Assembly: GCF_008868175.1 (NCBI RefSeq)
Contig: NZ_WBKT01000021.1
Coordinates: forward strand, 1-55,373
Reading direction: 5' to 3'
DNA: 55,373 nucleotides
DNA from: Micromonospora sp. AMSO31t
Lineage (GTDB): Bacteria > Actinomycetota > Actinomycetes > Mycobacteriales > Micromonosporaceae
A model generated the notes under the pieces. It had not been told where the DNA came from and ran no database searches. It saw nothing but the letters and a program-made list of their open reading frames with translations. Below are positions 23,017-33,130 of this stretch, in pieces. The translations under genes and the position numbers were made by a program. Position 1 is the stretch's first letter. The number at the start of each line of letters is the position of its first letter.

Positions 23017-24000
23017 GTGACCGTTCGTCAGTCGATCGTCTTCAACGGTGACCTCGGCAGCGGCAAGAGCACCGTTTCCGTCGAGATCGCCAAGCGGCTG
23101 GGGCTGCGCCGGGTCAGCGTCGGCGACCTCTACCGCCAGATGGCCCAGGAGCGGCAGATGACCGCCCTGCAGCTCAACCTGCACGCCGAGCTGGACCAGG
23201 CCGTCGACGGCTACGTCGACCAGCTCCAGCGGGACATCGCCGCCTCCGGCGAGAGCCTCGTCATGGACTCCCGGCTGGCCTGGCACTTCTTCACCGACGC
23301 GCTCAAGGTGCACATGATCACCGAGCCGACCGAGGCGGCCCGGCGGGTGCTGGCCCGCCCGTCCGGCCCGGCGGAGAGCTACACCTCGATGGAGGAGGCG
23401 AAGGCCAAGCTCCGCGAGCGCAGCGAGAGCGAGCGCAGCCGGTTCATCGTGCGCTACGGCGTCGACAAGGCCCGCCTGCGCAACTACGACCTCGTCTGCG
23501 ACACCACCCGGGCCACCCCGGAGCAGGTGATCCAGCACGTCGTCGACGTCTACGAGGGGCGGCTCGGCGCGGACGTGCTGCGCGACGGCCAGCCGCTGCT
23601 GCTGCTCGACCCGGCCCGGGTCTACCCGACCGAGGACATCGCCACGCTGCGCGGTCTGTGGGACTCGGAGTTCGTCGGCGAGGTGGCCGGGTCCGGCGAC
23701 GAGGCCCTGGAGCCGCTGACCATCGGCTACACCGGCGAGTACTTCTTCGTGGTCGACGGCCACCGCCGGCTCAGCGCCGCCTTGCAGAGCGGCTTCCCGC
23801 TGGTTCCCGCCCGGCTGGTCGCCGAGGTCGACGAGCCGGTGGTCGGCGGGTTGAGCGCTGTCGACTTCTTCGCCGCCCAGGCCCGGCCCAGCCTGATCCA
23901 CGACTGGGAGGCCGCGCACGGCCTCGCGCTGCCGCTGCCCGAGCACGCCCTGCTCGGCGGGGACGCGGTGCTGGCCGGGGAGCCGGGCGCCGGCGCCTGA
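23017..24000 (+). CDS. P-loop (cytidylate kinase-like) / ParB-like domain fusion protein
   Basis: The 327-residue protein has an N-terminal P-loop kinase fold resembling cytidylate or adenylate kinases: IVFNGDLGSGKSTVSVEIAK (Walker A lysine K17), RVSVGDLYRQMAQ, then MDSRLAWHFF and a VHMITEP strand, ending near residue 190. The C-terminal part reads LLLLDPARVYPTEDIA and then GYTGEYFFVVDGHRRLSAAL (DGHRRL at 247-252), the signature of ParB/Srx-type nucleotide-binding domains. I chose GTG 23017 after GGGGTGGA; another GTG at 22996 would add seven residues. The biochemical role is unknown. It could couple NTP binding to a small-molecule or protein phosphorylation reaction. Confidence 0.7.
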   Translation: MTVRQSIVFNGDLGSGKSTVSVEIAKRLGLRRVSVGDLYRQMAQERQMTALQLNLHAELDQAVDGYVDQLQRDIAASGESLVMDSRLAWHFFTDALKVHMITEPTEAARRVLARPSGPAESYTSMEEAKAKLRERSESERSRFIVRYGVDKARLRNYDLVCDTTRATPEQVIQHVVDVYEGRLGADVLRDGQPLLLLDPARVYPTEDIATLRGLWDSEFVGEVAGSGDEALEPLTIGYTGEYFFVVDGHRRLSAALQSGFPLVPARLVAEVDEPVVGGLSAVDFFAAQARPSLIHDWEAAHGLALPLPEHALLGGDAVLAGEPGAGA

Positions 24001-24084
24001 CCGGGGCCGCGGGCACGGCGACGGGATCGCCCGATCGGCCGCGCCGGAGCATGATGAAGGTCTCCGATGCCTGGGAGGCCGACC

Positions 24085-25359
24085 GTGGATCCTGCTGACG
24101 CCCTCGCGCTGCTGATGTCGCCCTCGGGACGGGTCGACCCCTACCCGACGTACGAACGGCTGCGCGCGCACGGCACGGTGGTCCAGGCCGGGCCGGTCTT
24201 CTACGTGGTGACCGGCTACACCGAGGCCGACGCGATCCTCCGCGACGCCCGGTTCGGGGTGATGGACGACGACCTGCGCGACCAGTTCCTGCCCGGCTGG
24301 CGAGAGAGCCCCGCGGTCCTGTCGATCTCCCGGTCGATGCTGCGCACCAACCCGCCCGACCACAGCCGGATGCGTCGGTTGGCGGCGGGGGCCTTCACCC
24401 CGCGCCGCATCGCCGCCATGCGGGAGGTGGTCGAGGCGCAGGCCGACCGGCTGATCGACGGGATGCTGGAGCGCGGCCGGGACGCCGCGCCGGTCGACTT
24501 CATGGCCGAGTTCGCGTACCCGCTGCCGGTGGGGGTGATCTGCGCGCTGCTCGGGGTGCCGGCGGCCGACCGGCCGCTGTTCCGGCGCTGGGCCACCGAC
24601 CTGACCGGCGTGCTGGAGCCCGAGATCACCCCCGAGGAGCTGGCGGTGGCCGACCGGGGCGCGGGCGAGTTGCGCGACTACTTCACCCAGCTGGTGGCGG
24701 CCCGCCGGCGCGCACCGGCCGACGACCTGACCACCGCGCTGGTCCAGGCGCACGACACCGACGGTGACCGGCTTTCGGGCGACGAGCTGCTGGCGAACCT
24801 GATCGTGCTGCTGGTGGCCGGCTTCGAGACGACCACCAACCTGCTCGGCAACGGCCTGGTGGTGCTTCTCGACCATCCCCGCGACGCGGCGGCGCTGCGC
24901 GAGCACCCCGAGTTCGCGCCCGGCTACGTCGAGGAGCTGCTGCGCTACGACTCCCCGGTGCAGCTCACCTCCCGGATGAGCACCGAGCCGGCCCGGCACG
25001 GCGGCGTGGACCTGCCGGCCGGGAGCTGGCTCATCGTGATGCTCGGCGCGGCCAACCGGGACCCGGGCCGCTATCCGGAGCCGGAGCGGTTCGACCCGTG
25101 GCGCCCGCAGGTGCACCCGCTGTCCTTCGGCGCCGGCCCGCACTACTGCCTCGGCGCGGGCCTGGCCCGGCTGGAGGCGCAGGTGGCGTTCCCGCTGCTG
25201 TTGCGCCGGCTGCCCGGCCTCGCCCTGGCCGGGCGCGGCGAGCGGCGGGTCCGGCTCACCCTGCGCGGATACGCCACCCTGCCGGTTACCGTGGGTGACG
25301 GGGCGTCGCCGGTCACCGATCGCGGTACGCCGGCCGGGGCGACCGGATCGACTCCGTAG
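24085..25359 (+). CDS. Cytochrome P450
   Basis: The 424-residue soluble P450 has the oxygen-activating I helix AGFETT (245-250), the ExxR of the K helix (EELLRY), the PERFDP segment and the heme loop [10 protein letters not shown] with thiolate C355. The overall look is of the actinomycete CYP107/CYP105-like class, but I cannot name the subfamily. GTG 24085 is preceded by GGGAGG at good spacing; ATG 24067 would add six residues. No ferredoxin, reductase or biosynthetic gene lies beside it, so substrate and redox partner are unknown. Confidence 0.9.
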   Translation: MDPADALALLMSPSGRVDPYPTYERLRAHGTVVQAGPVFYVVTGYTEADAILRDARFGVMDDDLRDQFLPGWRESPAVLSISRSMLRTNPPDHSRMRRLAAGAFTPRRIAAMREVVEAQADRLIDGMLERGRDAAPVDFMAEFAYPLPVGVICALLGVPAADRPLFRRWATDLTGVLEPEITPEELAVADRGAGELRDYFTQLVAARRRAPADDLTTALVQAHDTDGDRLSGDELLANLIVLLVAGFETTTNLLGNGLVVLLDHPRDAAALREHPEFAPGYVEELLRYDSPVQLTSRMSTEPARHGGVDLPAGSWLIVMLGAANRDPGRYPEPERFDPWRPQVHPLSFGAGPHYCLGAGLARLEAQVAFPLLLRRLPGLALAGRGERRVRLTLRGYATLPVTVGDGASPVTDRGTPAGATGSTP

Positions 25360-25362
25360 ACT
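25357..25362 (+). promoter_or_regulatory. Candidate -10 box for def-fmt-rsmB
   Basis: TAGACT overlaps the P450 stop codon and lies 39 bases before the def GTG, which has AAGGAG upstream. The same hexamer is found before efp and pheS. Confidence 0.4.
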
Positions 25363-25401
25363 GGTACGGCACCACCCGTCCCAGACAAGGAGCCACTCCG
25401 C

Positions 25402-25962
25402 GTGACCGTCCAGCCCATCCGTCTGTTCGGCGATCCGGTGCTGCGCACGCCGGCCGACCCGGTCGTCGACTTCGACGTCGAGCTGCGCAAGCTCGTCGCC
25501 GACCTGACCGACACGATGCGCGAGCAGAGCGGCGCCGGCCTGGCCGCGCCGCAGCTCGGGGTGGGCCTGCGGGTGTTCACCTTCGACGTCGACGACGTCC
25601 TGGGGCACCTGGTCAACCCGGTGCTGGAGTTTCCCGACGAGGAGGAGCAGGACGGCCCGGAGGGCTGCCTGTCCATCCCGGGGCTCTACTTCGACACGAA
25701 GCGCCGGCAGAACGTCATCGCCAAGGGCTTCAACGGCTACGGCGACCCGCTGCAGATCGTCGGCACCGGCCTGATGGCCCGCTGCGTGCAGCACGAGACC
25801 GACCACCTCGACGGGGTGCTCTTCGTCGACCGGCTCGACCCGGCCGGTCGCAAGGAGGCCATGAAGGCGATCCGCCAGGCCGAGTGGTACGACGAGGCCG
25901 CCCCGCCGACCGTCAAGCTCAGCCCGCACGCCGCCGCGAACCCGTTCGGCCTGGGGCGGTGA
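25402..25962 (+). CDS. def: Peptide deformylase
   Basis: Def removes the N-formyl group from new proteins. The 186-residue metalloenzyme has the three family motifs: [18 protein letters not shown] (metal cysteine) and QHETDHLDG (two metal histidines and the catalytic glutamate). The GTG at 25402 follows AAGGAGCCACTCCGC. It heads a formylation-related unit, def-fmt-rsmB, with overlapping ends. Confidence 0.96.
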   Translation: MTVQPIRLFGDPVLRTPADPVVDFDVELRKLVADLTDTMREQSGAGLAAPQLGVGLRVFTFDVDDVLGHLVNPVLEFPDEEEQDGPEGCLSIPGLYFDTKRRQNVIAKGFNGYGDPLQIVGTGLMARCVQHETDHLDGVLFVDRLDPAGRKEAMKAIRQAEWYDEAAPPTVKLSPHAAANPFGLGR

Positions 25963-25967
25963 CCCGG

Positions 25968-26894
25968 ATGCGCCTGGTCTTCGCCGGCACGCCGGCCGTC
26001 GCGGTCCCCGCGCTGGACGCGGTCGCCGCCTCCGGCCACGACCTGCTCGCCGTGGTCACCCGCCCCGACGCGCCCGCCGGCCGGGGAAGGGGTCTGGTCC
26101 GGTCCCCGGTCGGCGCCTGGGCCGACGCGCACGGCGTCGAGGTGCTCACCCCGGCCCGGCCGCGCGAGCCCGAGTTCCTGGACCGGCTCCGCGAGCTGGC
26201 TCCGGACTGCGTGCCCGTGGTCGCCTACGGCGCGCTGGTGCCGCCGGCGGCGCTGGAGATCCCGCGGCTCGGCTGGATCAACCTGCACTTCTCGCTGCTG
26301 CCCGCCTGGCGCGGCGCGGCGCCCGTGCAGCACGCCGTGCTGCACGGCGACGAGCTGACCGGGGCCAGCGTCTTCCAGCTGGAGGAAGGGCTGGACACCG
26401 GCCCGGTCTACGGCACCGTCACCGACGAGGTGCGGCCCGCCGACACCTCCGGCGACCTGCTGGAGCGGCTCGCCCACTCCGGCGCCGGGCTGCTGGTCGC
26501 GGTGCTCGACGCGCTGGCGGCCGGCACCGCCCGGGCCGAGCCGCAGCCGGCCGACGGGGTCTCCCTGGCGCCGAAGCTGACCGTCGAGGACGCCCGCGTC
26601 CGCTGGGCCGACCCCGCCTTCGCGGTGGACCGCCGGATCCGCGCCTGCACCCCGGCCCCCGGCCCGTGGACCACGTTCCGGGGCGACCGGGTCAAGCTCG
26701 GCCCGGTCAGCGCGGTGGCCAACGGCCCGGAGCTGAAGCCGGGCGAGCTGCTGGTGGAGAAGTCGCGGGTGCTGGCCGGCACGGGCACCGTCCCGGTGCA
26801 GCTCGGCGAGGTGCGCGCGGCCGGCAAGAAGGCCATGTCGGCCGGCGACTGGGCGCGCGGCGCCCGGGTCGCCGCCGGCGAGGTGCTCGCGTGA
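25968..26894 (+). CDS. fmt: Methionyl-tRNA formyltransferase
   Basis: Fmt formylates initiator Met-tRNA using 10-formyl-THF. The 308-residue protein has [16 protein letters not shown] at the N-terminus, [10 protein letters not shown], the catalytic [17 protein letters not shown] stretch and a C-terminal OB domain. ATG 25968 lies six bases after the def stop; GTG 25959 would overlap that stop and add three residues, so the exact start is open. The stop overlaps the rsmB GTG. Confidence 0.95.
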   Translation: MRLVFAGTPAVAVPALDAVAASGHDLLAVVTRPDAPAGRGRGLVRSPVGAWADAHGVEVLTPARPREPEFLDRLRELAPDCVPVVAYGALVPPAALEIPRLGWINLHFSLLPAWRGAAPVQHAVLHGDELTGASVFQLEEGLDTGPVYGTVTDEVRPADTSGDLLERLAHSGAGLLVAVLDALAAGTARAEPQPADGVSLAPKLTVEDARVRWADPAFAVDRRIRACTPAPGPWTTFRGDRVKLGPVSAVANGPELKPGELLVEKSRVLAGTGTVPVQLGEVRAAGKKAMSAGDWARGARVAAGEVLA

Positions 26895-28339
26895 CCGGGC
26901 CGTCCGGGCCTCGGGGCGAGCGCTCGCGCGAGGGGCGCTTCGGCGCCGACCGGCGGGGTGGCCCCCGGCGGCCGGTCCGGCCGGCCGTCGACGTGCCCCG
27001 GCACGTCGCGTTCCAGGCGATCGCGGCGGTGCACCGGGACGACGCGTACGCCAACCTCGTGCTGCCGGCCATGCTGCGCGACGAGGGTCTGTTTGGCCGG
27101 GACGCCGCCTTCGCCACCGAGCTGACCTACGGCACGCTACGGCACACCGGCACCCTGGACGCGATCATCACGGACGCGGCCGGCCGGGACGTGCAGCGGA
27201 TCGACCCGCCGGTGCGCGACGCGCTGCGGCTCGGGACGTACCAACTGCTGCACACCCGGGTGCCGGCGCACGCGGCCGTGTCGTCCACCGTGGACCTCGT
27301 CCGGACCGTGGGCCCCGGGGCCACCGGCTTCGCCAACGCGGTGCTCCGCGAGGTGGCGAGCCGCGACGTCGACGGCTGGGTGGCGAAGCTCGCCCCGTCC
27401 GAGGAGACGGACCCGATCGGCCACCTCGCGCTGGCGTACAGCCACCCGCAGTGGATCGTGCGGGCCTTCGCCGAGGCGCTCGGCGGTGACCTGCGCGAGA
27501 CGGCCCGGCTGCTCATGGAGGACAACGAGCGCCCGCCGGTGCACCTGTGCGCCCGGCCCGGGCTGGCCGACCCGGTGGCGCTGGCCGACGAGGTCGGCGG
27601 GGCGCCCGGCGCCTTCTCGCCCTACGCGGTCTACCTTTCCGGCGGCGCGCCGGGTGAGCTGGCGGCGGTGGCCGAGGGGCGCGCGCACGTCCAGGACGAG
27701 GGCTCCCAGCTGGTGGCGAACGCCCTCGCGGTGGCGCCGCTGGACGGCCCGGACGGCCGCTGGCTCGACCTGTGCGCCGGCCCGGGCGGCAAGGCCGGCC
27801 TGCTCGGCGCCCTGGCCGCGGAGCGCGGCGCCCGGCTCACCGCGGTCGAGGTCGCCGAGCACCGGGCCCGGCTGGTCGAGCAGGCCACCCGGGGCCTGCC
27901 GGTCGCCGTGCTGCACACCGACGGGCGCACGGTCGGGGCCGATCCGAAGCTGCCGGAGGGGCACTTCGACCGGGTGCTGGTCGACGCCCCATGCACCGGC
28001 CTCGGCTCGCTGCGCCGGCGGCCGGAGTCCCGCTGGCGCCGCCAGCCGTCGGACCTGCCGCCGCTGACCCGGTTGCAGCGGGAGTTGCTCACCGCCGCGC
28101 TGCGCGCCGTCCGGCCGGGCGGCCTGGTCGCCTACGTGACCTGCTCGCCGCACGTCGTGGAGACGCACGTGACGGTGACCGAGGCGTCCCGCCGGTGCGG
28201 CTTCCCGGTCGACTTCGTCGACGCCCGCCCGCTGCTGCCCGCCGGCATGCCGGGGCTGGGGGACGGCCCCACGGTCCAGTTGTGGCCGCACCGGCACGGC
28301 ACGGACGCCATGTTCCTGGCGGTGCTGCGCAGGGGCTGA
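26891..28339 (+). CDS. rsmB: 16S rRNA (cytosine-5) methyltransferase, RsmB/Sun family
   Basis: The 482-residue protein has an arginine-rich N-terminal tail, a NusB-like RNA-binding domain (residues about 40-180, [25 protein letters not shown] start) and a SAM-dependent methyltransferase domain with [26 protein letters not shown] and a second cysteine in [11 protein letters not shown]. These two cysteines are the m5C catalytic pair. The GTG at 26891 overlaps the fmt stop. It ends the def operon and is followed by a terminator. Confidence 0.92.
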   Translation: MTGPSGPRGERSREGRFGADRRGGPRRPVRPAVDVPRHVAFQAIAAVHRDDAYANLVLPAMLRDEGLFGRDAAFATELTYGTLRHTGTLDAIITDAAGRDVQRIDPPVRDALRLGTYQLLHTRVPAHAAVSSTVDLVRTVGPGATGFANAVLREVASRDVDGWVAKLAPSEETDPIGHLALAYSHPQWIVRAFAEALGGDLRETARLLMEDNERPPVHLCARPGLADPVALADEVGGAPGAFSPYAVYLSGGAPGELAAVAEGRAHVQDEGSQLVANALAVAPLDGPDGRWLDLCAGPGGKAGLLGALAAERGARLTAVEVAEHRARLVEQATRGLPVAVLHTDGRTVGADPKLPEGHFDRVLVDAPCTGLGSLRRRPESRWRRQPSDLPPLTRLQRELLTAALRAVRPGGLVAYVTCSPHVVETHVTVTEASRRCGFPVDFVDARPLLPAGMPGLGDGPTVQLWPHRHGTDAMFLAVLRRG

Positions 28340-28382
28340 GCGCGGGCCCGCCGACGGGCCGAATGTCCAGAGGTGGACCACA

Positions 28383-28413
28383 AAAGCGGGACCGGCGACG
28401 CCGGTCCCGCTTT
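28383..28413 (+). terminator. Terminator after rsmB
   Basis: A 14-bp perfect stem (28383-28396 with 28400-28413), a three-base loop and an AAA/TTT base, followed by GTGTCATG. It begins 43 bases after the rsmB stop. Confidence 0.85.
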
Positions 28414-28557
28414 GTGTCATGTGACATCTCCGTTGACTCTTACATCGATGCATGTAACTGTCCGAGCGCCGGTCCGCCGACGCCGAGGCTCCCACCGGGG
28501 CCCACGGGTCGCGCCCACCCCGCCAGCACGTCCCGCCGACCCCCACGAGGAGTCCCC
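28414..28557 (+). promoter_or_regulatory. Upstream region of the M28 peptidase with two small palindromes
   Basis: TGTCA-TG-TGACA (28416-28427) and TTACAT-CGATGC-ATGTAA (28440-28457) are inverted repeats just after the terminator, in a locally AT-rich stretch. TTGACT near 28433 could be a -35 box, but no good -10 follows. They look like operator half-sites. GAGGAG at 28547-28552 is the ribosome site of the peptidase gene. Confidence 0.35.
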
Positions 28558-30279
28558 ATGAGACGCAGAACGCCGACCGCGGGCCTCGCGCTCGCCCTCT
28601 TCGCCGCCGTGACGGCGACCCTGGCCGCCCCCGCCCCGGCGAGCGCCGCCCCCGCGCTCGCCGCCACCGCGCCGGACATCTCGGTCACCAACGTCCAGGC
28701 CCACCTCACCCAGCTCAACAGCATCGCGAGCAGCAACGGCGGCAACCGGCGGGCCGGCTCGGCCGGCTACACCGCCTCCGTCAGCTACGTGAAGGCCAAG
28801 CTCCAGGCCGCCGGCTACACGGTCTCCGAGCAGGTCTGCACGACCTGCACCTACCGGTCGAACAACCTCGTCGCCGAGTGGCCGCAGGGCCCGGCCGACC
28901 AGGTCGTCATGTTCGGCGCGCACCTGGACAGCGTCTCCGCCGGCCCGGGCATCAACGACAACGGCTCCGGCTCGGCCACCCTGCTGGAGAACGCGCTGGT
29001 CCTGGCCGGTCAGAACCCGAGCATGACCAAGCGGGTGCGGTTCGCCTGGTGGACCGACGAGGAGCAGGGCCTCAACGGCTCGGAGTTCTACGTCAACTCG
29101 CTCAGCGCCACCCAGAAGGGCTACATCAAGGGCTACTACAACTTCGACATGGTGAGCTCGACCAACGGCGGCTACTTCATCAACCGGCTCACCTCCACCA
29201 CGGCCGCGCCGCTGAAGGCGTACTGGGACTCGCTGAACCTCCAGCCCGAGGAGAACGTCGAGGGCCAGGGCCGCTCCGACGACTACTCCTTCCAGCAGGC
29301 CGGCATCCCCACCTCCGGCTACGCGGCCGGCGCCAGCGCGCGCAAGACCAGCGCCCAGGTGAGCAAGTGGGGCGGCACCGCCAACTCGGCGTACGACCCC
29401 TGCTACCACCGCTCCTGCGACACCACCGCCAACATCGGCGCGACGGTGCTCAACCGCAGCGCCGACGGTGTGGCGTACGCGATCTGGCAGCTCGCGGTCG
29501 GCGGCGGCACCCCGACCAACGACTTCTCCGTCGCGGTGAGCCCCACCTCCGGCAGCGTCGCCCGGGGCGGCTCCACCACCGCGACGGTCAGCACCGCCAC
29601 CACCAGCGGCAGCGCCCAGACGGTGAGCCTGTCGGCCACCGGCGCCCCGAGCGGGGTGACGGTGAGCTTCAGCCCGTCCTCGGTCACCTCCGGCGGCTCG
29701 GCCACCATGACGGTCAGCGCCTCCGCATCGGCGACCACCGGCACCTTCACCATCACGGTCAACGCCACCGGCTCGGTCACCCGCACCACCGCCTACAGCC
29801 TCACGGTGACCGGCGCCGGCGGCTGCGCCGGCGGCCAGCTCATCGGCAACAGCAGCTTCGAGTCGGGCAGCACGCCGTGGACGGCCACCTCCGGCGTCAT
29901 CACGAACTCGACGAGCCAGGCGGCCCGGACGGGCTCCTACAAGGCGTGGCTCGACGGCTACGGCAGCACCCACACCGACACGCTGTCGCAGTCGGTGAGC
30001 ATCCCGGCCGGGTGCGCCAGCTACACGCTGTCGTTCTGGCTGCACATCGACACGGCGGAGACCACGACGAGCACCGCCTACGACAAGCTGACCGTGCAGG
30101 TCGGCACGACCACGCTGGCGACCTACTCGAACCTCAACAAGGCGAGCGGCTACACCCAGCGCAGCTTCAACCTGGCGGCGTACGCCGGGCAGACCGTCAC
30201 GCTGAAGTGGACCGGGGTGGAGGACGCCTCGCTCCAGACCAGCTTCGTCGTCGAGGACGTGACACTCCAGGTCGGCTGA
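28558..30279 (+). CDS. Secreted M28 family zinc aminopeptidase with C-terminal accessory domains
   Basis: The 573-residue precursor has a signal peptide with probable cleavage after ASA at residue 30. The peptidase domain (about 45-320) matches Streptomyces griseus-type aminopeptidase: zinc ligands and catalytic residues H122 and D124 (HLDS), D134 (NDNGSG), E168/E169 (TDEEQG), D197 (NFDMVS) and H284 (CYHRSC). An Ig-like Ser/Thr-rich domain follows (about 322-418), then a jelly-roll-like domain beginning [12 protein letters not shown], common in secreted actinomycete hydrolases. It is a single gene with its own terminator, and probably nutritional. Confidence 0.9.
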   Translation: MRRRTPTAGLALALFAAVTATLAAPAPASAAPALAATAPDISVTNVQAHLTQLNSIASSNGGNRRAGSAGYTASVSYVKAKLQAAGYTVSEQVCTTCTYRSNNLVAEWPQGPADQVVMFGAHLDSVSAGPGINDNGSGSATLLENALVLAGQNPSMTKRVRFAWWTDEEQGLNGSEFYVNSLSATQKGYIKGYYNFDMVSSTNGGYFINRLTSTTAAPLKAYWDSLNLQPEENVEGQGRSDDYSFQQAGIPTSGYAAGASARKTSAQVSKWGGTANSAYDPCYHRSCDTTANIGATVLNRSADGVAYAIWQLAVGGGTPTNDFSVAVSPTSGSVARGGSTTATVSTATTSGSAQTVSLSATGAPSGVTVSFSPSSVTSGGSATMTVSASASATTGTFTITVNATGSVTRTTAYSLTVTGAGGCAGGQLIGNSSFESGSTPWTATSGVITNSTSQAARTGSYKAWLDGYGSTHTDTLSQSVSIPAGCASYTLSFWLHIDTAETTTSTAYDKLTVQVGTTTLATYSNLNKASGYTQRSFNLAAYAGQTVTLKWTGVEDASLQTSFVVEDVTLQVG

Positions 30280-30288
30280 GTGACCCGG

Positions 30289-30316
30289 GCGGGGTGGACC
30301 TGCGGGTCCGCCCCGC
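30289..30316. terminator. Terminator between convergent M28 peptidase and lipoprotein genes
   Basis: A 12-bp stem (30289-30300 with 30305-30316, one G-T wobble) with a four-base loop lies in the 43-base gap between convergent stops and can serve both genes. Confidence 0.7.
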
Positions 30317-30322
30317 TCCCGC

Positions 30323-31213
30323 TCAGGTGACCGGCAGGGCCCGGCTGCCGCCGCCCTTGAGCGAGCGGGTCAGCGTCCGGTCCGAGACCCAGAGGAAGCA
30401 CTGCACGCCGCGGTCGCCGTCCTGCCACTCCTCCTCGTAGGGGTGGTAGATGATCGTGCCGGCCCGGTAGACCATGTCGCTGTTGTCGGGCACCTTGACG
30501 TATTTCGCGATCAGCCCGCGGCAGCCCTTGTGCGCCCGGAGCGTGGTGCGCTGGAACTCGGCGTAGCTGAGGTCGGGGAACCGGTAGACCCCGACGAACT
30601 CGGCGTGGTGCTTGGCGGTGCAGGCGACCGGCCGCATCTCCTCCACCTCGTCCTTGCTGAGCTTCGGGTTGAAGCAACCCAGCGCCAGGGGCGAGCCCGC
30701 CTTCAGGGCGTTGCGCAGGCTGCCGCGTCGCGCCACGACGCTGCCGTCGTCCAGGCTGGCCACCTCGGCGGCGTCGCAGCGGAACCAGCGGGCCCCGCCG
30801 GTCCAGGCCGGGGCCGACGGGAAGACCACCGACAGCCGCAGCCGACCCGAGCGCCACTCGGCGCCGACGGCCTTGTTGACCTGCTTCGCGCATTCGGCGT
30901 GCGCGGTCCGGGCGCCGGTCGACCCGGCCCGCGGGGGAGTGCCGCGCCCGGCGTCCGGGCCGGTCAGGGTGCCCACGTACAGCGTCTCGGCGCGGTGCGC
31001 CGCGGCGCAGTCCACCGGGTTCCAGCCGCTGAGGTAGCCGACGTCCTGGACCGTGGGGTGGCAGGCGCCGGACTGGGGCAGGAAGGCCACCGGGGCGCCG
31101 AACGCAGGCCAGTCGTCGGCCAGGTCGCGGTCGACCCCGGCCGGCGCGCCGCAGCCGCCGAGCGCCAACACCGCCGTGACACCCACGGCGACCACCGCCC
31201 ACCATCGCCGCAT
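30323..31213 (-). CDS. Septum formation family lipoprotein, copy 1
   Basis: The 296-residue protein has a lipoprotein signal (MRRWWAVVAVGVTAVLALGGC, lipidated cysteine C21) and two repeats of the septum-formation domain, each with conserved Cys and aromatic residues: AETLYVGTL and RWFRCD in the first half, HHAEFVGVY and VQCFLWVSDRTLTRSLKG in the second. It is probably anchored outside the membrane. The domain name comes from a family tied to septum formation in actinobacteria, with little direct evidence of function. It is a tandem paralogue of the gene just upstream. ATG 31213 has GGGGAGG upstream. Confidence 0.78.
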   Translation of the reverse strand: MRRWWAVVAVGVTAVLALGGCGAPAGVDRDLADDWPAFGAPVAFLPQSGACHPTVQDVGYLSGWNPVDCAAAHRAETLYVGTLTGPDAGRGTPPRAGSTGARTAHAECAKQVNKAVGAEWRSGRLRLSVVFPSAPAWTGGARWFRCDAAEVASLDDGSVVARRGSLRNALKAGSPLALGCFNPKLSKDEVEEMRPVACTAKHHAEFVGVYRFPDLSYAEFQRTTLRAHKGCRGLIAKYVKVPDNSDMVYRAGTIIYHPYEEEWQDGDRGVQCFLWVSDRTLTRSLKGGGSRALPVT

Positions 31214-31278
31214 CCCGACCGACCTCCCCGTCGTCCGTGGTCGCCCGACCGGCGCGGAGCACCGGGTACGCCTCGGCG

Positions 31279-31290
31279 GTGCAGCATACG
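31279..31290 (-). promoter_or_regulatory. Promoter element shared by the two lipoprotein paralogues (copy 1)
   Basis: On the minus strand this reads CGTATGCTGCAC, with TATGCT as a likely -10 box, upstream of the first copy. The identical 12-mer stands before the second copy at 32255-32266. Confidence 0.5.
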
Positions 31291-31300
31291 ACACCGGGGC

Positions 31301-32188
31301 TCAGCTGACCGGCAGTCCCTCCGGGCCGGCCCCGCGCACCGACCGGGTCAGCTTCCGGTCGTCGCTCCACAGGAAACAGCGCACCCCCCGGTCGCCCTCC
31401 TCCCACTCCCGCTGCGACGGCGGGTAGAAGATCGAACCGGCCCGGTACGGCAGGTCGGCGTTGTTCGGCACCGCGGCGAAGGCGGCGATCAGCGCCATGC
31501 AGCGGCGGTGCACCTCGGGGGCGGCCCGGGTGAAGTCCGCCCAGCTCATGTCCCGTTCCTCGAACACGCCGACGAACTCGGCGCGGTGCGGCTCGGTGCA
31601 GAGCACCGGGGCCATGTAGTTCAGGTTGTCGCCGATCAGCTTCGGGTCGAAACAGCGGTGTACCAGCGGGCTGTCGCCCACCATGGCGCCGCGCAGGCTG
31701 CCCACCCGGTTGATGGGCCGGGTGTTGTCGATGCTGTCGGTCTCGGCGAGGTCGCAGCGGAACCAGCGGGCGCCGCTCACCCAGGCGGTGACCGGGGGCA
31801 GCGCGATGTTCAAGGTGAGCCGGGCGGAGTGCCAGTCCCCGCCGATCACCTCCCGGGCCCGCTGGTCGCACTCGGCGCGGGCGGTGCGCAGCCCGGGCGA
31901 GCCCGGCTCCGGACGCGCGCCCTCCGCCGCCGGCCCGGTGAAGGTGCCCACGTGCACCGTCTCGGCCAGATGGCTGCCCGCACAGTCGACCGTCTCGTAG
32001 GTGGCGGCCTGCACCACGGCGGTGAGCCGGGCCAGGCAGGCGTCCGTGGCGGGGACGAACAGGCGCGGCGCCGGCAGCGCGGCCCAGTCGTCGGTGAGGT
32101 CCCCGTCGGCCCGGTGCGGTGGGACGCAGCCGGTCAGGGCCACCGTCGCCGTGCCGGCCAGCGCCAGCGCCAGGAGCCACCGTCGCAT
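31301..32188 (-). CDS. Septum formation family lipoprotein, copy 2
   Basis: The 295-residue paralogue has the same plan: lipobox VALTGC with C21, then matching segments (AETVHVGTF, RWFRCDLAE, RVGSLRGA, CFDPKLIGD, HRAEFVGVF, GVRCFLWSDDRKLTRS). The two proteins share block order and nearly equal length, so they arose by tandem duplication. ATG 32188 is followed directly by the RRWLL signal; a longer open frame upstream has no signal sequence. It is the first gene transcribed of the pair, but each copy has its own promoter-like box. Confidence 0.78.
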   Translation of the reverse strand: MRRWLLALALAGTATVALTGCVPPHRADGDLTDDWAALPAPRLFVPATDACLARLTAVVQAATYETVDCAGSHLAETVHVGTFTGPAAEGARPEPGSPGLRTARAECDQRAREVIGGDWHSARLTLNIALPPVTAWVSGARWFRCDLAETDSIDNTRPINRVGSLRGAMVGDSPLVHRCFDPKLIGDNLNYMAPVLCTEPHRAEFVGVFEERDMSWADFTRAAPEVHRRCMALIAAFAAVPNNADLPYRAGSIFYPPSQREWEEGDRGVRCFLWSDDRKLTRSVRGAGPEGLPVS

Positions 32189-32254
32189 CGTCCGCCCTTC
32201 CCGGGAGATGACAGCCGGTCGCCGCGGCGCGTGCGGCGTTCCCCGCGACCGGGC

Positions 32255-32266
32255 GTGCAGCATACG
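32255..32266 (-). promoter_or_regulatory. Promoter element shared by the two lipoprotein paralogues (copy 2)
   Basis: The same minus-strand 12-mer CGTATGCTGCAC as at 31279-31290, about 67 bases before the ATG at 32188. The rest of the 259-base gap up to rpe shows no gene. Confidence 0.5.
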
Positions 32267-32435
32267 TGACAGTCCCTGTAGGAGTTTCGTCCTGTTTCGA
32301 TCGTTCGGCCAGCCGCCGATGACTTTTCGTGTCGACTTTCCGCGCCGGACCGGCCGATTCTGCACGGCGGGTCACGTCGGGGTCACAGCGGGCTCCCGGC
32401 GGTGCCGCGCTGCGGACGCCGGGTGACCGCCTTCG

Positions 32436-32448
32436 TACACTGGCCCCG
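32436..32448 (+). promoter_or_regulatory. Candidate -10 box for leaderless rpe transcript
   Basis: TACACT at 32436-32441 ends six bases before the rpe GTG and there is no Shine-Dalgarno sequence, so the message may be leaderless. Confidence 0.45.
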
Positions 32449-33128
32449 TGACCGTACCGCCGCTGATCGTCGCGCCCAGCATCCTGGCCGCCGACTTCGC
32501 CCGCCTCGCCGACGAGGTCCGCGCCGTCGAGCACGCCGCGGACTGGTTGCACGTGGATGTCATGGACAACCACTTCGTGCCGAACCTGACCATCGGGCTG
32601 CCGGTGGTGCAGAGCCTGCGGGCGGCCACCCAGCTTCCGTTCGACGTGCACCTCATGATCGAGGACCCGCGGCGCTGGGCGCCCGGGTACGCCGACGCCG
32701 GGGCGTACAACGTGACGTTCCACGCCGAGGCGTGCGACGACCCGGTGGCGCTGGCCAAGGACCTGCGCTCGGCCGGCGCGAAGGCGGGGCTGGCGATCGA
32801 CCGGGACACCCCGATCGAGCCGTACCTGGACCTGCTGCCGAGCTTCGACACGCTGCTGATCATGACGATCAAGGCCGGCTTCGGCGGCCAGCGGTTCATC
32901 CCCCAACTGCTCGACAAGGTGCGCGCCGCCCGAAGGCACGTCGCGAGCGGCCACCTGGAGCTGCGCATCGAGGTGGACGGCGGGATCGCCGCGGACACCA
33001 TCGAACAGGCCGCCGCGGCGGGCGCCGACGCCTTCGTCGCGGGCACCGCGGTCTACGGGGCCGACGACCCGGCCGAGGCGGTCCGCCGGCTGCGCGGCCT
33101 GGCGGAACGCGCAGCGACCGGGGTCTGA
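32448..33128 (+). CDS. rpe: Ribulose-phosphate 3-epimerase
   Basis: Rpe interconverts ribulose 5-phosphate and xylulose 5-phosphate in the pentose phosphate pathway. The 226-residue TIM barrel has [12 protein letters not shown], the metal-binding [22 protein letters not shown], the [12 protein letters not shown] phosphate loop and IEVDGGI. All usual residues are present. Ribulose 5-phosphate is also the substrate of the RibB half of ribBA downstream, so the neighbourhood with the rib operon makes metabolic sense. Confidence 0.96.
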   Translation: MTVPPLIVAPSILAADFARLADEVRAVEHAADWLHVDVMDNHFVPNLTIGLPVVQSLRAATQLPFDVHLMIEDPRRWAPGYADAGAYNVTFHAEACDDPVALAKDLRSAGAKAGLAIDRDTPIEPYLDLLPSFDTLLIMTIKAGFGGQRFIPQLLDKVRAARRHVASGHLELRIEVDGGIAADTIEQAAAAGADAFVAGTAVYGADDPAEAVRRLRGLAERAATGV

Positions 33129-33130
33129 CC

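Noticed and set aside
24067..25359. P450 as part of a natural-product cluster
   Set aside because: Neighbours are a kinase-like fusion and def-fmt-rsmB; no biosynthetic, ferredoxin or regulatory gene is adjacent.
22906..25929. A long minus-strand open frame (about 1000 codons) opposite the kinase/ParB, P450 and def genes
   Set aside because: It has the composition of a GC-rich antisense shadow (Gly/Arg/Ala/His/Gln rich), no domain, and three well-supported genes lie opposite.
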